From NCBI RefSeq assembly GCF_030816485.1, contig NZ_JAUSYC010000001.1, positions 1,178,001 to 1,242,000 of the forward strand: a DNA stretch of 64,000 nucleotides, given 5' to 3'. Positions 8,627 through 16,343 of the stretch are shown piece after piece (positions within the stretch are counted from its first letter, which is position 1; every line of letters starts with the position of its first letter). The notes below the pieces were generated by a model that searched no databases, was not told where the DNA came from, and worked only from the letters and a program-made list of their open reading frames with translations. A program made the translations under genes and the position numbers. This stretch comes from Arthrobacter sp. B1I2 (lineage in GTDB: Bacteria > Actinomycetota > Actinomycetes > Actinomycetales > Micrococcaceae).

Positions 8627-9687
8627 GGCCTGGCAACCGCCTGGTCCTGGCGCAGCGAGGCACCAGTTCCCGGATGGTACTGGAGGACGTGGTCAGCCTG
8701 CACGTAGACCGTTGTGTTCGTGCCCGCCGCCGGGTGCGTGCCGCCGTCCTCCCGGACCAGGAGGCGGATGTCCGCGCCATGGCTGCTGACCACGTAGCGG
8801 CTGTGCAGGCCATGATAGGTGCGCGAAACCACGGTGGCGGGAAGCCCGACGGCGGTGCCTCCGTCAGCGGGCCTGTTCAGGGAGGCTTTTTCCACGCGAA
8901 GGTAGGACCTGGCGTCTGTGCTGAGGCCTGCCCCCGAGAGCCGGTTCACCTCCGAAACAAATTCCGGCGTCAGCGTGGAGCTGTCGCCAATGAAATTACA
9001 GACAAACTCCGTGGCCGCATTGTCGTAAATGTCCTGGGGCGTCCCAACTTGCTCAATGACGCCCTTGTTGAACACGGCGACGCGGTCACTCATGGCAAGT
9101 GCCTCGTCCTGGTCGTGGGTGACATATACGGTGGTGATCCCGAACTCGCTTTGCAGGTCCTTGAGCTGCTGGCGCAGCTGGTGGCGAAGCTTGGCGTCAA
9201 GGTTGGACAAGGGCTCGTCCAGCAGCAGGATCTTGGGCCGCAGCACCAGTGCGCGTGCAACAGCCACCCGCTGCTGCTGGCCGCCGGACAGCTCGGCAAC
9301 GTTCTTCGCCAGTTGCTCATTGCTGAGCTCCACACGCCGTGCAATGTCCCGCACAAGGCGGTCGCTGTCTGCAGGTTTTTCCTTCCTTACCCGGAGCCCG
9401 AAGGCGATGTTCTCCCAGACGCTCATGCTTGGGAACAATGCGTAGTTCTGGAACACCATGCCCACCTGCCGCTTGTCACTTGGGAGGCGGGTGACATCCT
9501 TTCCATCCACACGGACCTTGCCCCTGGCCGGCTGGATGAAGCCGGCCAGGGTGCGTAGCGCCGTTGTCTTTCCACAGCCGGAGGGCCCCAGGAGGGTGAA
9601 AAACTCACCGGGGCGGACATGCAGGTCCAGATGCGGGATGGCGGTGAAATCGCCAAAGGTAACTTCAATGTTTTCCAAGCGGATCAT
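8623..9687 (-). CDS. ABC transporter ATP-binding protein (iron/polyamine/phosphonate type)
   Basis: A 354-residue ATPase. Walker A is GPSGCGKTT (about 34-42), the Q-loop is VFQNYALFP, the signature is LSGGQQQR, Walker B is ILLLDEPLSNLD and the switch histidine is in YVTHDQDEA. The C-terminal 110 residues form a TOBE-like regulatory domain (AVGLPATVVSRTYHG). This matches the FbpC/PotA/CysA group. It lies between the binding protein and the permease in one operon and energises the fused permease. Confidence 0.93.
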   Translation of the reverse strand: MIRLENIEVTFGDFTAIPHLDLHVRPGEFFTLLGPSGCGKTTALRTLAGFIQPARGKVRVDGKDVTRLPSDKRQVGMVFQNYALFPSMSVWENIAFGLRVRKEKPADSDRLVRDIARRVELSNEQLAKNVAELSGGQQQRVAVARALVLRPKILLLDEPLSNLDAKLRHQLRQQLKDLQSEFGITTVYVTHDQDEALAMSDRVAVFNKGVIEQVGTPQDIYDNAATEFVCNFIGDSSTLTPEFVSEVNRLSGAGLSTDARSYLRVEKASLNRPADGGTAVGLPATVVSRTYHGLHSRYVVSSHGADIRLLVREDGGTHPAAGTNTTVYVQADHVLQYHPGTGASLRQDQAVARP

Positions 9688-9734
9688 GGCATACCTGTCT
9701 GGTGGAACGCGGGAACGGCGGCTGGCAGGGCGGG

Positions 9735-10811
9735 CTACGTCATGTATTCAAGCTCGATCTTCTCCACCCACGCGCCCATGTTCTTCTGGACGAAGTCCCA
9801 GTCGATGTCCTGCTGCTTGAGGTCTGCAAAGAAGCCCACCACCTCCGGGTTGGCCTTTGCCTGGGCGCCCTTGTTAACCGGCATGGAGTTGAACTGCTGC
9901 GCGAACTCGCCCTGGACCTCTGCGCTGCCAAACCAGTCAATGAATTTCTGCGCCTGCTCCTTTTTCTTGGTGCCCTTCACCAGGGCTATCTGCTCCACGG
10001 CCAGTGGGACCCCCACGGCAGGGATGACTGTGTCAACGTTCACCTTGAAGGACTTTTCACGCTCGGCAATGATCGAGGACGGCATCTGGCCCATGTCCAC
10101 CTCGCCCGACGCGATGCGGGCAAACAGGTCGGTCTTGGCCACGGCGGGACTGCCGTTTTTGAAGTACTGCTCAACCTGCTGCCAACCGTCATCGGAGATC
10201 CCCAGATCGCCGGAGTCGTCCCGGTAGCGGGAGAGGATGCCGGCAAAAACCAACTGCGCTGTGGCCGTGCCCAGGCCGGTGACCCGTTCATAGCGGGTCT
10301 TGAACTCGTCCTTGGTCCACAGGTCCGTCCAGTCCTTTGGTGCGGCGTCCTTGTCGAACTTGTCCGAGTTGTAGCCAAGCAGGATTGCCTGTTTCACCAG
10401 GGGCCAGTACGTTTCCCCGTCAGCAAGGCCCTTGTCCACCTCGCCCGCCCACGCTGGCTGGTAGGCCTCCAATGCTCCCTCGTTCTTAATCTGGGAGAAG
10501 TACATGTTGTTCAGGCCGAATGCGACGTCGGCGATGGGGTTGTTCTTTTCCGCAATGAGTTTGTTGGTGGCGTCGGCGCCACCGGCCCCCACAATCTCAA
10601 TCTTGAACCCGGCAGCGGCCGCCTTGGTGGCCAGCCAATCGCCCCGGCCCTCACCGTTGGAGTTGGTGTAGAGAACCAGGGTGTCCCCGGATGCACCTGC
10701 CGGCGCTCCGGAGGATTCCCCGGATGAAGTTGGTGGCGTGGAACCACCACCGCATCCGGCGAGGAGGGTGACGGCGACGGCGGCGGCAACCAGGGTCTGC
10801 AATTTACGCAC
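9735..10811 (-). CDS. Extracellular solute-binding lipoprotein, family 1 (AfuA/FbpA-like)
   Basis: 358 residues with a lipoprotein signal: MRKLQTLVAAAVAVTLLAGC puts the lipid-modified cysteine at residue 20, followed by a Gly/Ser/Pro linker. The mature part begins TLVLYTNSNGEGRGDWL, the usual opening of iron or phosphonate family periplasmic-binding folds, and includes LLGYNSDKF and a conserved C-terminal helix. It is first in a three-gene operon with the ATPase and fused permease. The start is a GTG. The ligand cannot be read from sequence; iron(III), an aminophosphonate or a sugar phosphate are all possible. Confidence 0.9.
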   Translation of the reverse strand: MRKLQTLVAAAVAVTLLAGCGGGSTPPTSSGESSGAPAGASGDTLVLYTNSNGEGRGDWLATKAAAAGFKIEIVGAGGADATNKLIAEKNNPIADVAFGLNNMYFSQIKNEGALEAYQPAWAGEVDKGLADGETYWPLVKQAILLGYNSDKFDKDAAPKDWTDLWTKDEFKTRYERVTGLGTATAQLVFAGILSRYRDDSGDLGISDDGWQQVEQYFKNGSPAVAKTDLFARIASGEVDMGQMPSSIIAEREKSFKVNVDTVIPAVGVPLAVEQIALVKGTKKKEQAQKFIDWFGSAEVQGEFAQQFNSMPVNKGAQAKANPEVVGFFADLKQQDIDWDFVQKNMGAWVEKIELEYMT

Positions 10812-10879
10812 GATCAGGACTCATTTCTGGACTGGAATCGGAGCATGTCCGCACAGCCTATAGCCGGGCAGGACAAAAA

Positions 10880-10917
10880 CCGGGCTGTTATAGCTATCGA
10901 TTCGATAAACAGCCCGG
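10880..10917 (-). promoter_or_regulatory. Long inverted repeat with nested palindrome upstream of the ABC operon
   Basis: CCGGGCTGTT (10880-10889) pairs perfectly with AACAGCCCGG (10908-10917). Inside is TATCGA-T-TCGATA (10895-10907), itself a perfect 6+1+6 palindrome, next to a 5-base bulge. On the minus strand the stem is followed by five T residues, as in an intrinsic terminator. It could terminate transcription coming from 11 kb, attenuate the ABC operon, or hold a repressor site in its loop. Confidence 0.6.
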
Positions 10918-10979
10918 CTGCTCACTTTGGACCAGTTGGGGAAACGGGTGGTGCCCTCGGCGTGAACCGGGGGCGAACG

Positions 10980-11134
10980 TTAGTCCTTGGCCGCGGTTGC
11001 GCTCAGGTGGTGGGTGGGGATCCGGTCCCGGTCGTACGTGATTTGGGTGTAGCCGAGCGGCTCCGGCTTGCCGTCCTGGCTAATTAGCTGACGGGACTGC
11101 GAGGCCCTGGAGTGTGACGGCCCAAGGGCTGGTG
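10980..11134 (-). pseudogene. Possible coding remnant (C-terminal fragment)
   Basis: Downstream of the GNAT gene on the same strand, a frame ending at 10980 reads DGKPEPLGYTQITYDRDR followed by IPTHHLSATAAKD. The composition looks like real protein, and a terminator-like hairpin follows it at 10917-10880. No credible start codon or ribosome binding site lies between the GNAT stop and this stretch. It may be the tail of a deleted gene or chance. I cannot name a family. Confidence 0.25.
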
Positions 11135-11719
11135 CTAGGCCATGGCGGTTTGGGCGGCGCTGCGCGCGTTGATGCTCTTCGCGTAGCAATACGAATGCTC
11201 CACCCCGATATAGGGGCCGAAGTTCGGGATCGGCTCGAATCCTGAATTCTCGTAGAAGTTCCGGCCGTCCGGCTGGGCTGATCCGGCCTCCGCCTTGATG
11301 CGGGTAATGCCCTTGCTGAAGGCCTCCGCTTCCAGGGCCGCCAGGATGGAGCTGGCCACCCCCGAGCCGCGGGTGTAAGGCAGGACGTAGAGGCGCTTGA
11401 TTTCGGCCGTAGGTGCGTCAAGGAGCCGCAGGCCGCCGCAGCCCACGGGCTGCCCCGACCCCTTGTCATAAGCCACGAGGAACACTGCACAGTCGGCGCC
11501 CGACGGCGGCGGGCCGGGTTCGTGGTCAGGCCGGCCAAAGCGGGCGTCGAGTTCGGCCTGCTGCGCGCGGCGAAGGTCGGCGCCCACGGGGTTGGACCAG
11601 GAGACCTGTCGGATGTTCAGCCTGGGGTTGGTCTGTATGTCTGCCTCGATTCGCCGGAGGGGTATGCCAGATAAGGCTAGGCGCGAGGGGTTACGGAGGT
11701 GTTTCCTTGCGGTAAGCAC
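11135..11719 (-). CDS. GNAT-family N-acetyltransferase
   Basis: 194 residues as called from a GTG at 11719. The acetyl-CoA fold is visible: AEIKRLYVLPYTRGSGVASSIL carries the R/Q-x-x-G-x-G/A motif (RGSGVA), followed by the helix ILAALEAEAFSKG and FYENSGFEPI, the usual final strand region. The first 35 residues are atypical, so the true start may be further inside. The substrate is unknown. It is divergent from the MarR gene at 11794. Confidence 0.82.
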   Translation of the reverse strand: MLTARKHLRNPSRLALSGIPLRRIEADIQTNPRLNIRQVSWSNPVGADLRRAQQAELDARFGRPDHEPGPPPSGADCAVFLVAYDKGSGQPVGCGGLRLLDAPTAEIKRLYVLPYTRGSGVASSILAALEAEAFSKGITRIKAEAGSAQPDGRNFYENSGFEPIPNFGPYIGVEHSYCYAKSINARSAAQTAMA

Positions 11720-11781
11720 CTGGATAACGTGGCAGCGCGCGCTTACAGCAAGTTTCTTGTCCGTCTAGTTACAAGCTGGTC

Positions 11782-11787
11782 TAAAAT
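11782..11787 (+). promoter_or_regulatory. Putative -10 of the MarR gene (leaderless)
   Basis: TAAAAT is followed by six bases and the ATG at 11794. TTGTCC at 11757-11762 may serve as the -35, with a long 19-base spacer. Confidence 0.45.
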
Positions 11788-11793
11788 AATTCC

Positions 11794-12309
11794 ATGGCTT
11801 CTACGGGCAACGAGGGATCCGGCTACTGGTACGGGCCTGACGGGCAACTCGACTACAGCGCGGCGGTGTTGAAGTCGCTCCGGGATTACCGCACGGCCGA
11901 GACGGAAATGCGCCGCAGCACCAGGGACTCAATGGGCATGGGCGAAACCGATATCCTCGCCCTTCGGTACCTGCTCCGGGTCCAGGCGTCTGGCAAGCGG
12001 GTAGTCCCTAAAGACCTCAGCCGATTCCTCAATATTACTAGTGCCTCAACCACCTCACTGATCGACCGGTTGGTGGCCAGTGGTCACGTCCGCCGCGAAG
12101 CGCACCCTTCCGATCGCCGTTCCGTCGTGGTGGTACCCACTGCCGAATCCGACAAGGAAGTCCGCGAGACCCTTGGCGCAATGCATAGCCGGATGATGAG
12201 GGTCGCGGAAGGCCTCTCCGCTGACGAGGCGCGGGTTGTGGTCGATTTCCTCCAGCGGATGACCCGGGCGCTGCAGTCCCCGGAGGCGGAAGAAACGATA
12301 ATTCACTAG
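11794..12309 (+). CDS. MarR-family transcriptional regulator
   Basis: 171 residues. The winged helix runs from about residue 48 to 115, with GETDILALRYLLRVQASG, then ITSASTTSLIDRLVASGHV as recognition helix and HPSDRRSVVVVPT as the wing with its DxRxxxV motif. The N-terminal extension (about 25 residues, GSGYWYGPDGQLDYS) is aromatic-rich and unusual. A leaderless start is likely. The neighbours are a divergent GNAT and, downstream, the Cys-rich protein/kinase pair. The target is unknown. Confidence 0.88.
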   Translation: MASTGNEGSGYWYGPDGQLDYSAAVLKSLRDYRTAETEMRRSTRDSMGMGETDILALRYLLRVQASGKRVVPKDLSRFLNITSASTTSLIDRLVASGHVRREAHPSDRRSVVVVPTAESDKEVRETLGAMHSRMMRVAEGLSADEARVVVDFLQRMTRALQSPEAEETIIH

Positions 12310-12385
12310 GTGTACTAGCTAGATAGCCTAGTTATATGTATGCTTACGATTGTTTCCAAAGTTGCTTCCCAACGGAGTCGTGAGT

Positions 12386-12700
12386 GTGTTGGTTACCTTC
12401 ACCGAAGTTTCACCGCCTGATCCCCCCGCGTCCGGGACAGCCCTGAAAAGCGATCTGCTGCAATACACCCTGGACGGCACCACTGCGCCGCAGGGAAAGC
12501 AGCCGGTCCACTGCGGTGCCGGCATGCAGCTGGTAACTCCGGCTGTGGGATGGGAGCAAGCGAGCTATACCTACGCCCCAACCCGTGGCGGAGGTACTGA
12601 ACTTCCGCCCGTATGGCGCTGCGCCTGCGGATTCCAGCTCGATGCCTGGCCTGTTGAAGATATCGGCGCAAGTCGCGCAACAGCCGCCCTCTACGCATGA
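12386..12700 (+). CDS. Small Cys-containing protein coupled to a Ser/Thr kinase
   Basis: About 104 residues from a GTG at 12386, with GGAG (12374-12377) eight bases upstream; GTG 12380 is possible. It contains HCGAGM near the middle and WRCACGFQLD near the end, giving three cysteines and a histidine that could form a zinc site. No family is recognised. Its TGA overlaps the ATG of the kinase gene (ATGA at 12697-12700), so the two are translationally coupled and probably work together, for example as substrate or regulator of the kinase. This role is inference. Confidence 0.7.
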   Translation: MLVTFTEVSPPDPPASGTALKSDLLQYTLDGTTAPQGKQPVHCGAGMQLVTPAVGWEQASYTYAPTRGGGTELPPVWRCACGFQLDAWPVEDIGASRATAALYA

Positions 12701-13626
12701 GCATCGCCGTGACAGCAGCGCCCGCACTGCCGCTTGAGCTGCGAGGACCAGATACGGGCGGTCTGATTGCCGGCCGCTATCAGCTCCGGGAACGCCTGGG
12801 CCGGGGAGCAGCTGCCGAAGTGTTTCGTGCGGTTGACCTGGGCGGAGGTCCTGACGCCGCAGTTAAGATCGCGGCGGCCAACGGCCGGAAGCAGCACCAG
12901 CGGATCCGCACCGAAGCGGGCATGCTGGCGGCGCTCAACCACCCCTCCATCGTGCGGCTTCTTGCCCAGGGCGTCATGCCTGAGGCCGGTCCTTATTCCG
13001 GGCGTCCCTTCCTTGTGGAGGAGCTGGCTTTGGGTTCAAGCCTGGCGGAAGCCATCCGGGTACAGAGCCCCCAGCCCGGGGATGTCGCACTCTGGGCGCG
13101 CGGCCTTTTCGAGGCGCTCGCCCACATTCATTCCAGGGGCCTGGTGCACCGGGATATCAAGCCGGCCAACCTGATGCTGAGTGGCCTCCGGAGAAGCCCG
13201 GTCCGGATCATCGATTTTGGCATCGCCGCCGCAACGGGGTCGGCACCGGAGCCCGGAATTTCTTCCGGTACCGTGCATTACATGAGCCCGGAGCAGGCAT
13301 CCGGCGGAGCGGCCCACCCCTCCTGGGATCTCTACGCCATGGGGTTGGTCCTGCTGGAGCTTCTTACCGGGTCCAAGGCATTTCCGGGCACTGCGATCGA
13401 ATCCCTCGTGGCCCGGACCCTGCGGTCCCCGGAGGTCCCGGACCACCTCGGCGGCTGGGCCGTTCTGTTGCGTTCCCTGACGGCCATGGATCCGAGGGAA
13501 CGGCCGACGGCGGCAGGCGCGGCAGCGCTGGCGGCGCGCCTTGTCCCCGCCCCGGTGGTCAGCAAGGCCAGTCCATGCAGGACGATGCAGGTTTTTCCGC
13601 ACCGACGGCACCGGCAGCAGGCCTAG
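12697..13626 (+). CDS. Soluble serine/threonine protein kinase
   Basis: 309 residues. The kinase elements are complete: glycine loop LGRGAAAEVF (34-43), catalytic lysine in AAVKIA (K57), helix C glutamate in RTEAGML, catalytic loop HRDIKPAN (151-158), DFG (173-175) and MSPEQ in place of APE. Unlike PknA/PknB there is no transmembrane helix or PASTA domain; the chain ends soon after the kinase fold with a basic tail (FPHRRHRQQ). It is coupled to the small cysteine protein upstream and converges with the histidine phosphatase gene, with stops overlapping. Confidence 0.92.
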   Translation: MSIAVTAAPALPLELRGPDTGGLIAGRYQLRERLGRGAAAEVFRAVDLGGGPDAAVKIAAANGRKQHQRIRTEAGMLAALNHPSIVRLLAQGVMPEAGPYSGRPFLVEELALGSSLAEAIRVQSPQPGDVALWARGLFEALAHIHSRGLVHRDIKPANLMLSGLRRSPVRIIDFGIAAATGSAPEPGISSGTVHYMSPEQASGGAAHPSWDLYAMGLVLLELLTGSKAFPGTAIESLVARTLRSPEVPDHLGGWAVLLRSLTAMDPRERPTAAGAAALAARLVPAPVVSKASPCRTMQVFPHRRHRQQA

Positions 13627-14300
13627 AAAGCCGAAACGTCCCGTCCAGTCGGATCCTCTGCGGTGGGATCCGCCAGGGCAAGCCCGCCCACCGGGCTTCC
13701 GTCCCAGTGGATCAGGTTCCAGCCCGTATGGAGGTTGCCCTCCACTGCCACGATCCCGGTATTGGCCAAAGTATGGCGGGCGGCGAATTCGTGGTCCGCG
13801 CCATCGGCCCGGCGCCCCGCCCAGGTGCGGATGGCGGCACCATGGCTGACTACCGCCACGGTGCCGTGCTGTCGCTGTTCGGCCCGCTCCACCACGTGCG
13901 TGATGGCAGCGTCGAACCGTTCAAAGAAGGCGTGGCCGTTCGGTCCTGCCGGCATGCGGCGTTCCAGGTCGCCGGCAGCCCACGAGATGACCGTTTCCAT
14001 GTAGCGCTTGTGGGCTTCGTGGTCTGTGAGCTTCTCCAGCGATCCCGCCTCGATTTCGTGCAACCCGTCCAGCACCTCAACGTCAAGGGTGTGCAGGCGC
14101 GCCAGCGGGGCGGCGGTGATCTGGGTCCTGATCAGGGTGGAGGCATAGAGAGCGCCGATGCGCTCGTGGGCCAGCGCCCGCGCCATGGCCTCTGCCTGGC
14201 GCTCGCCGAGTTCGGTGAGTCCGGGGCCGGGGTGGTCGGTATCCAGCTGGCCCAGCACATTGCCGGGGGTTTCGCCGTGGCGGATCAGGAGCAACTTCAT
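13623..14300 (-). CDS. Histidine phosphatase family protein (phosphoglycerate mutase-like)
   Basis: 225 residues opening with LLLIRHGETPGN, the RHG catalytic motif whose histidine is phosphorylated, then LTELGERQAEAMARAL. A second catalytic histidine is in VVSHGAAIRTWAG. This fold covers phosphoglycerate mutases, phosphatases of phosphosugars and nucleotides, and protein phosphatases. The specific substrate is not evident. Its stop overlaps that of the convergent Ser/Thr kinase by four bases, a physical pairing only. Confidence 0.9.
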   Translation of the reverse strand: MKLLLIRHGETPGNVLGQLDTDHPGPGLTELGERQAEAMARALAHERIGALYASTLIRTQITAAPLARLHTLDVEVLDGLHEIEAGSLEKLTDHEAHKRYMETVISWAAGDLERRMPAGPNGHAFFERFDAAITHVVERAEQRQHGTVAVVSHGAAIRTWAGRRADGADHEFAARHTLANTGIVAVEGNLHTGWNLIHWDGSPVGGLALADPTAEDPTGRDVSAF

Positions 14301-14373
14301 GTTTCCAGTTTCCCACCCCCGAAGGTCGCACGCGTACGGCGGAACAAGGCGTTGCGCTGCCGGGGCGCAGGAA

Positions 14374-14402
14374 GGCGCCGGGCCCCTGGGGAGCCCGGCG
14401 CC
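14374..14402 (-). terminator. GC-rich hairpin downstream of purB
   Basis: GGCGCCGGGC pairs with GCCCGGCGCC around a nine-base loop, 29 bases beyond the purB stop. There is no T-run, as is common for actinobacterial terminators. Confidence 0.55.
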
Positions 14403-14430
14403 GTCGTCCGTTCCTGTCCTGCCGCTGGCT

Positions 14431-15873
14431 TTACTTCAGGTGGTCCACCAGCTGGTCCGCGATGCCGGTGTACTTGCCGGGCGTGAGGGCCAGCAGCCGG
14501 GCCTCGGCCTCCGGGGAAAGGCCCAGGCCCTGCACGAACTCCTGCATGCGCGCCGAGTCCACGCGCTGGCCGCGGGTGAGGTCCTTGAGGCGCTCGTAGG
14601 GGTTCTCCATGCCTTCGACGCCGGCGATCGCCTCAGCGCGCATGACCATTTGGATTGCCTCGCCCAGGACCTCCCAGTTGGTGTCCAGGTCCGCTGCCAG
14701 AACGTCCTCAGCGACGTCCAGGCGCTCCAGGCCCTTGGCCACGTTGGAGATGGCCAGGAGGGAGTGGCCGAATGCCACGCCGATGTTGCGCTGGCTGGAG
14801 GAGTCGGTCAGGTCGCGCTGCCAGCGTGAGGTGACCAGGGTGGAACCAAGGACATCCAGCAGGCCGGAGGAGATCTCCAGGTTGGCCTCGGCATTCTCGA
14901 AGCGGATGGGGTTGACCTTGTGCGGCATGGTGGAGGAGCCCGTTGCGCCCGCCACGGGGATCTGTGCGAAGTAGCCGATGGAAATGTAGCTCCAGATGTC
15001 CGTGCAGACGTTGTGCAGGATGCGGTTGAAGCGGGCCACGTCGGCGTAGAGTTCAGCCTGCCAGTCGTGGCTTTCGATCTGCGTGGTCAGGGGGTTCCAG
15101 GTCAGGCCCAGTCCCTCCACGAATGACTTGGACACCTGCTGCCAGTCGGCGCCCGGGACCGAGGCCACGTGGGCCGCGTAGGTGCCGGTGGCACCGTTGA
15201 TCTTGCCCAGGAACTCTGTCTTTGCGACCCGGTCCAGCTGGCGGGTCAGGCGGTGGGCAATGACTGCCAGCTCCTTGCCCAGGGTGGTGGGGGTGGCGGG
15301 CTGGCCGTGGGTGCGGGACAACATGGGGACGGCGCGGTTCTCTTCCGCCATTTTGCTGATCTGACCTACCAAGGCGCGGGCCGCCGGCAGCCACACGTCC
15401 TCCACAGCTCCCTTGATGCCGAGTGCGTAGGAAAGGTTGTTGATGTCCTCGGAGGTGCAGCCGAAGTGGACCATGGCGGTCAGGTTTTCGATGCCGATCC
15501 CGGGCAGGCGGCGGCCGATGTAGTACTCCACGGCCTTCACATCGTGGACGGTGACGGCTTCGATTTCGGCGAGTTCAGCCACGGAACCGGCGTCGAATTC
15601 GGTGACGATGGCGCGAAGCTGGTCCTGCTGCGCCGGGCTCAGGGGCCCGGCGCCGGGAAGGACGTTGTTGCTGGTCAGGTGGATGAGCCATTCAACTTCG
15701 ACAGCCACGCGGTCGCGGTTCAGGGCGGCCTCGGACAAGTAGTCAACGAGGGGTGCGACGGCGGACTGGTAGCGGCCGTCCAGGGGTCCGAGCGCGATTT
15801 TTTCCGGTGACGCGGCGAGGGCCAGGCGTCCAGATGGCGTACGGGTATCGGCTGTGGCGGCAGTTTCAGGCAT
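14431..15873 (-). CDS. purB: Adenylosuccinate lyase
   Basis: 480 residues. It catalyses two fumarate-releasing steps in purine synthesis: SAICAR to AICAR and adenylosuccinate to AMP. The superfamily signature GSSTMPHKVNPIRFE holds the flexible catalytic loop serine. VHFGCTSEDINN and SRTHGQPATPTTLGKEL (catalytic histidine) are also present. The length fits the long PurB form of enterobacteria and actinobacteria. It is monocistronic by spacing, followed by a hairpin. Confidence 0.95.
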   Translation of the reverse strand: MPETAATADTRTPSGRLALAASPEKIALGPLDGRYQSAVAPLVDYLSEAALNRDRVAVEVEWLIHLTSNNVLPGAGPLSPAQQDQLRAIVTEFDAGSVAELAEIEAVTVHDVKAVEYYIGRRLPGIGIENLTAMVHFGCTSEDINNLSYALGIKGAVEDVWLPAARALVGQISKMAEENRAVPMLSRTHGQPATPTTLGKELAVIAHRLTRQLDRVAKTEFLGKINGATGTYAAHVASVPGADWQQVSKSFVEGLGLTWNPLTTQIESHDWQAELYADVARFNRILHNVCTDIWSYISIGYFAQIPVAGATGSSTMPHKVNPIRFENAEANLEISSGLLDVLGSTLVTSRWQRDLTDSSSQRNIGVAFGHSLLAISNVAKGLERLDVAEDVLAADLDTNWEVLGEAIQMVMRAEAIAGVEGMENPYERLKDLTRGQRVDSARMQEFVQGLGLSPEAEARLLALTPGKYTGIADQLVDHLK

Positions 15874-16040
15874 GTGCTGATTCTTTCATGAAGTCCGGCG
15901 ACGCCTTAAGCGGGCCATCCACGTTACTTGTCCACATAGCCGACGACGGCGCTTACCTGGGGAGGGCCGCCTCCCTAGCGTTGGAAGCGGCAAGGTTGTG
16001 GCGAATCATCCGGCCCGGGAGGCCGCGACGGGAAGCTGGC

Positions 16041-16343
16041 ATGGGAGACGATGTGACGGACGGGATATGGGGCAACGGGCTGGGTGTGAGCCTTGAAGTC
16101 CAGGCGCTGGGCAGAAGGGTGGCGCAGTGCTCTGACAGGGCGGAAGAGGTGCTTGCGGGATTCCACGAGATCCAGTTGGTGAACTGGGAATCGCCCGCTG
16201 GCCAGGCTTACCGCAACTCCGTGGGCTTGCAGGCCGCGGCCGTGCGAAGGGCCCTGGACCGGATCCGGGAGGCTTCAGCCGCGGTGGATGCCCATGCGCG
16301 TGCGGCGCTTACTTCCGAGTGTTCACCCGACGGACGGTTCTGA
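16041..16343 (+). CDS. WXG100-like small helical protein
   Basis: 100 residues from ATG 16041. Two predicted amphipathic helices (about 17-46 and 60-88) flank a turn with NWESPAGQAYR (residues 48-58), resembling the W-x-G turn of ESX/WXG100 proteins though not exact. Such proteins are exported as dimers by type VII secretion or act as partner domains of larger effectors. Its TGA overlaps the ATG of the next gene (TGATG at 16341-16345), so the two products are likely made in equal amounts and may bind each other. No secretion ATPase gene is in the window. Confidence 0.65.
   Translation: MGDDVTDGIWGNGLGVSLEVQALGRRVAQCSDRAEEVLAGFHEIQLVNWESPAGQAYRNSVGLQAAAVRRALDRIREASAAVDAHARAALTSECSPDGRF

Noticed and set aside
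10845..11087. A possible 80-codon plus-strand gene upstream of the ABC operon
   Set aside because: It crosses the hairpin and inner palindrome and has no supporting start signal or family.
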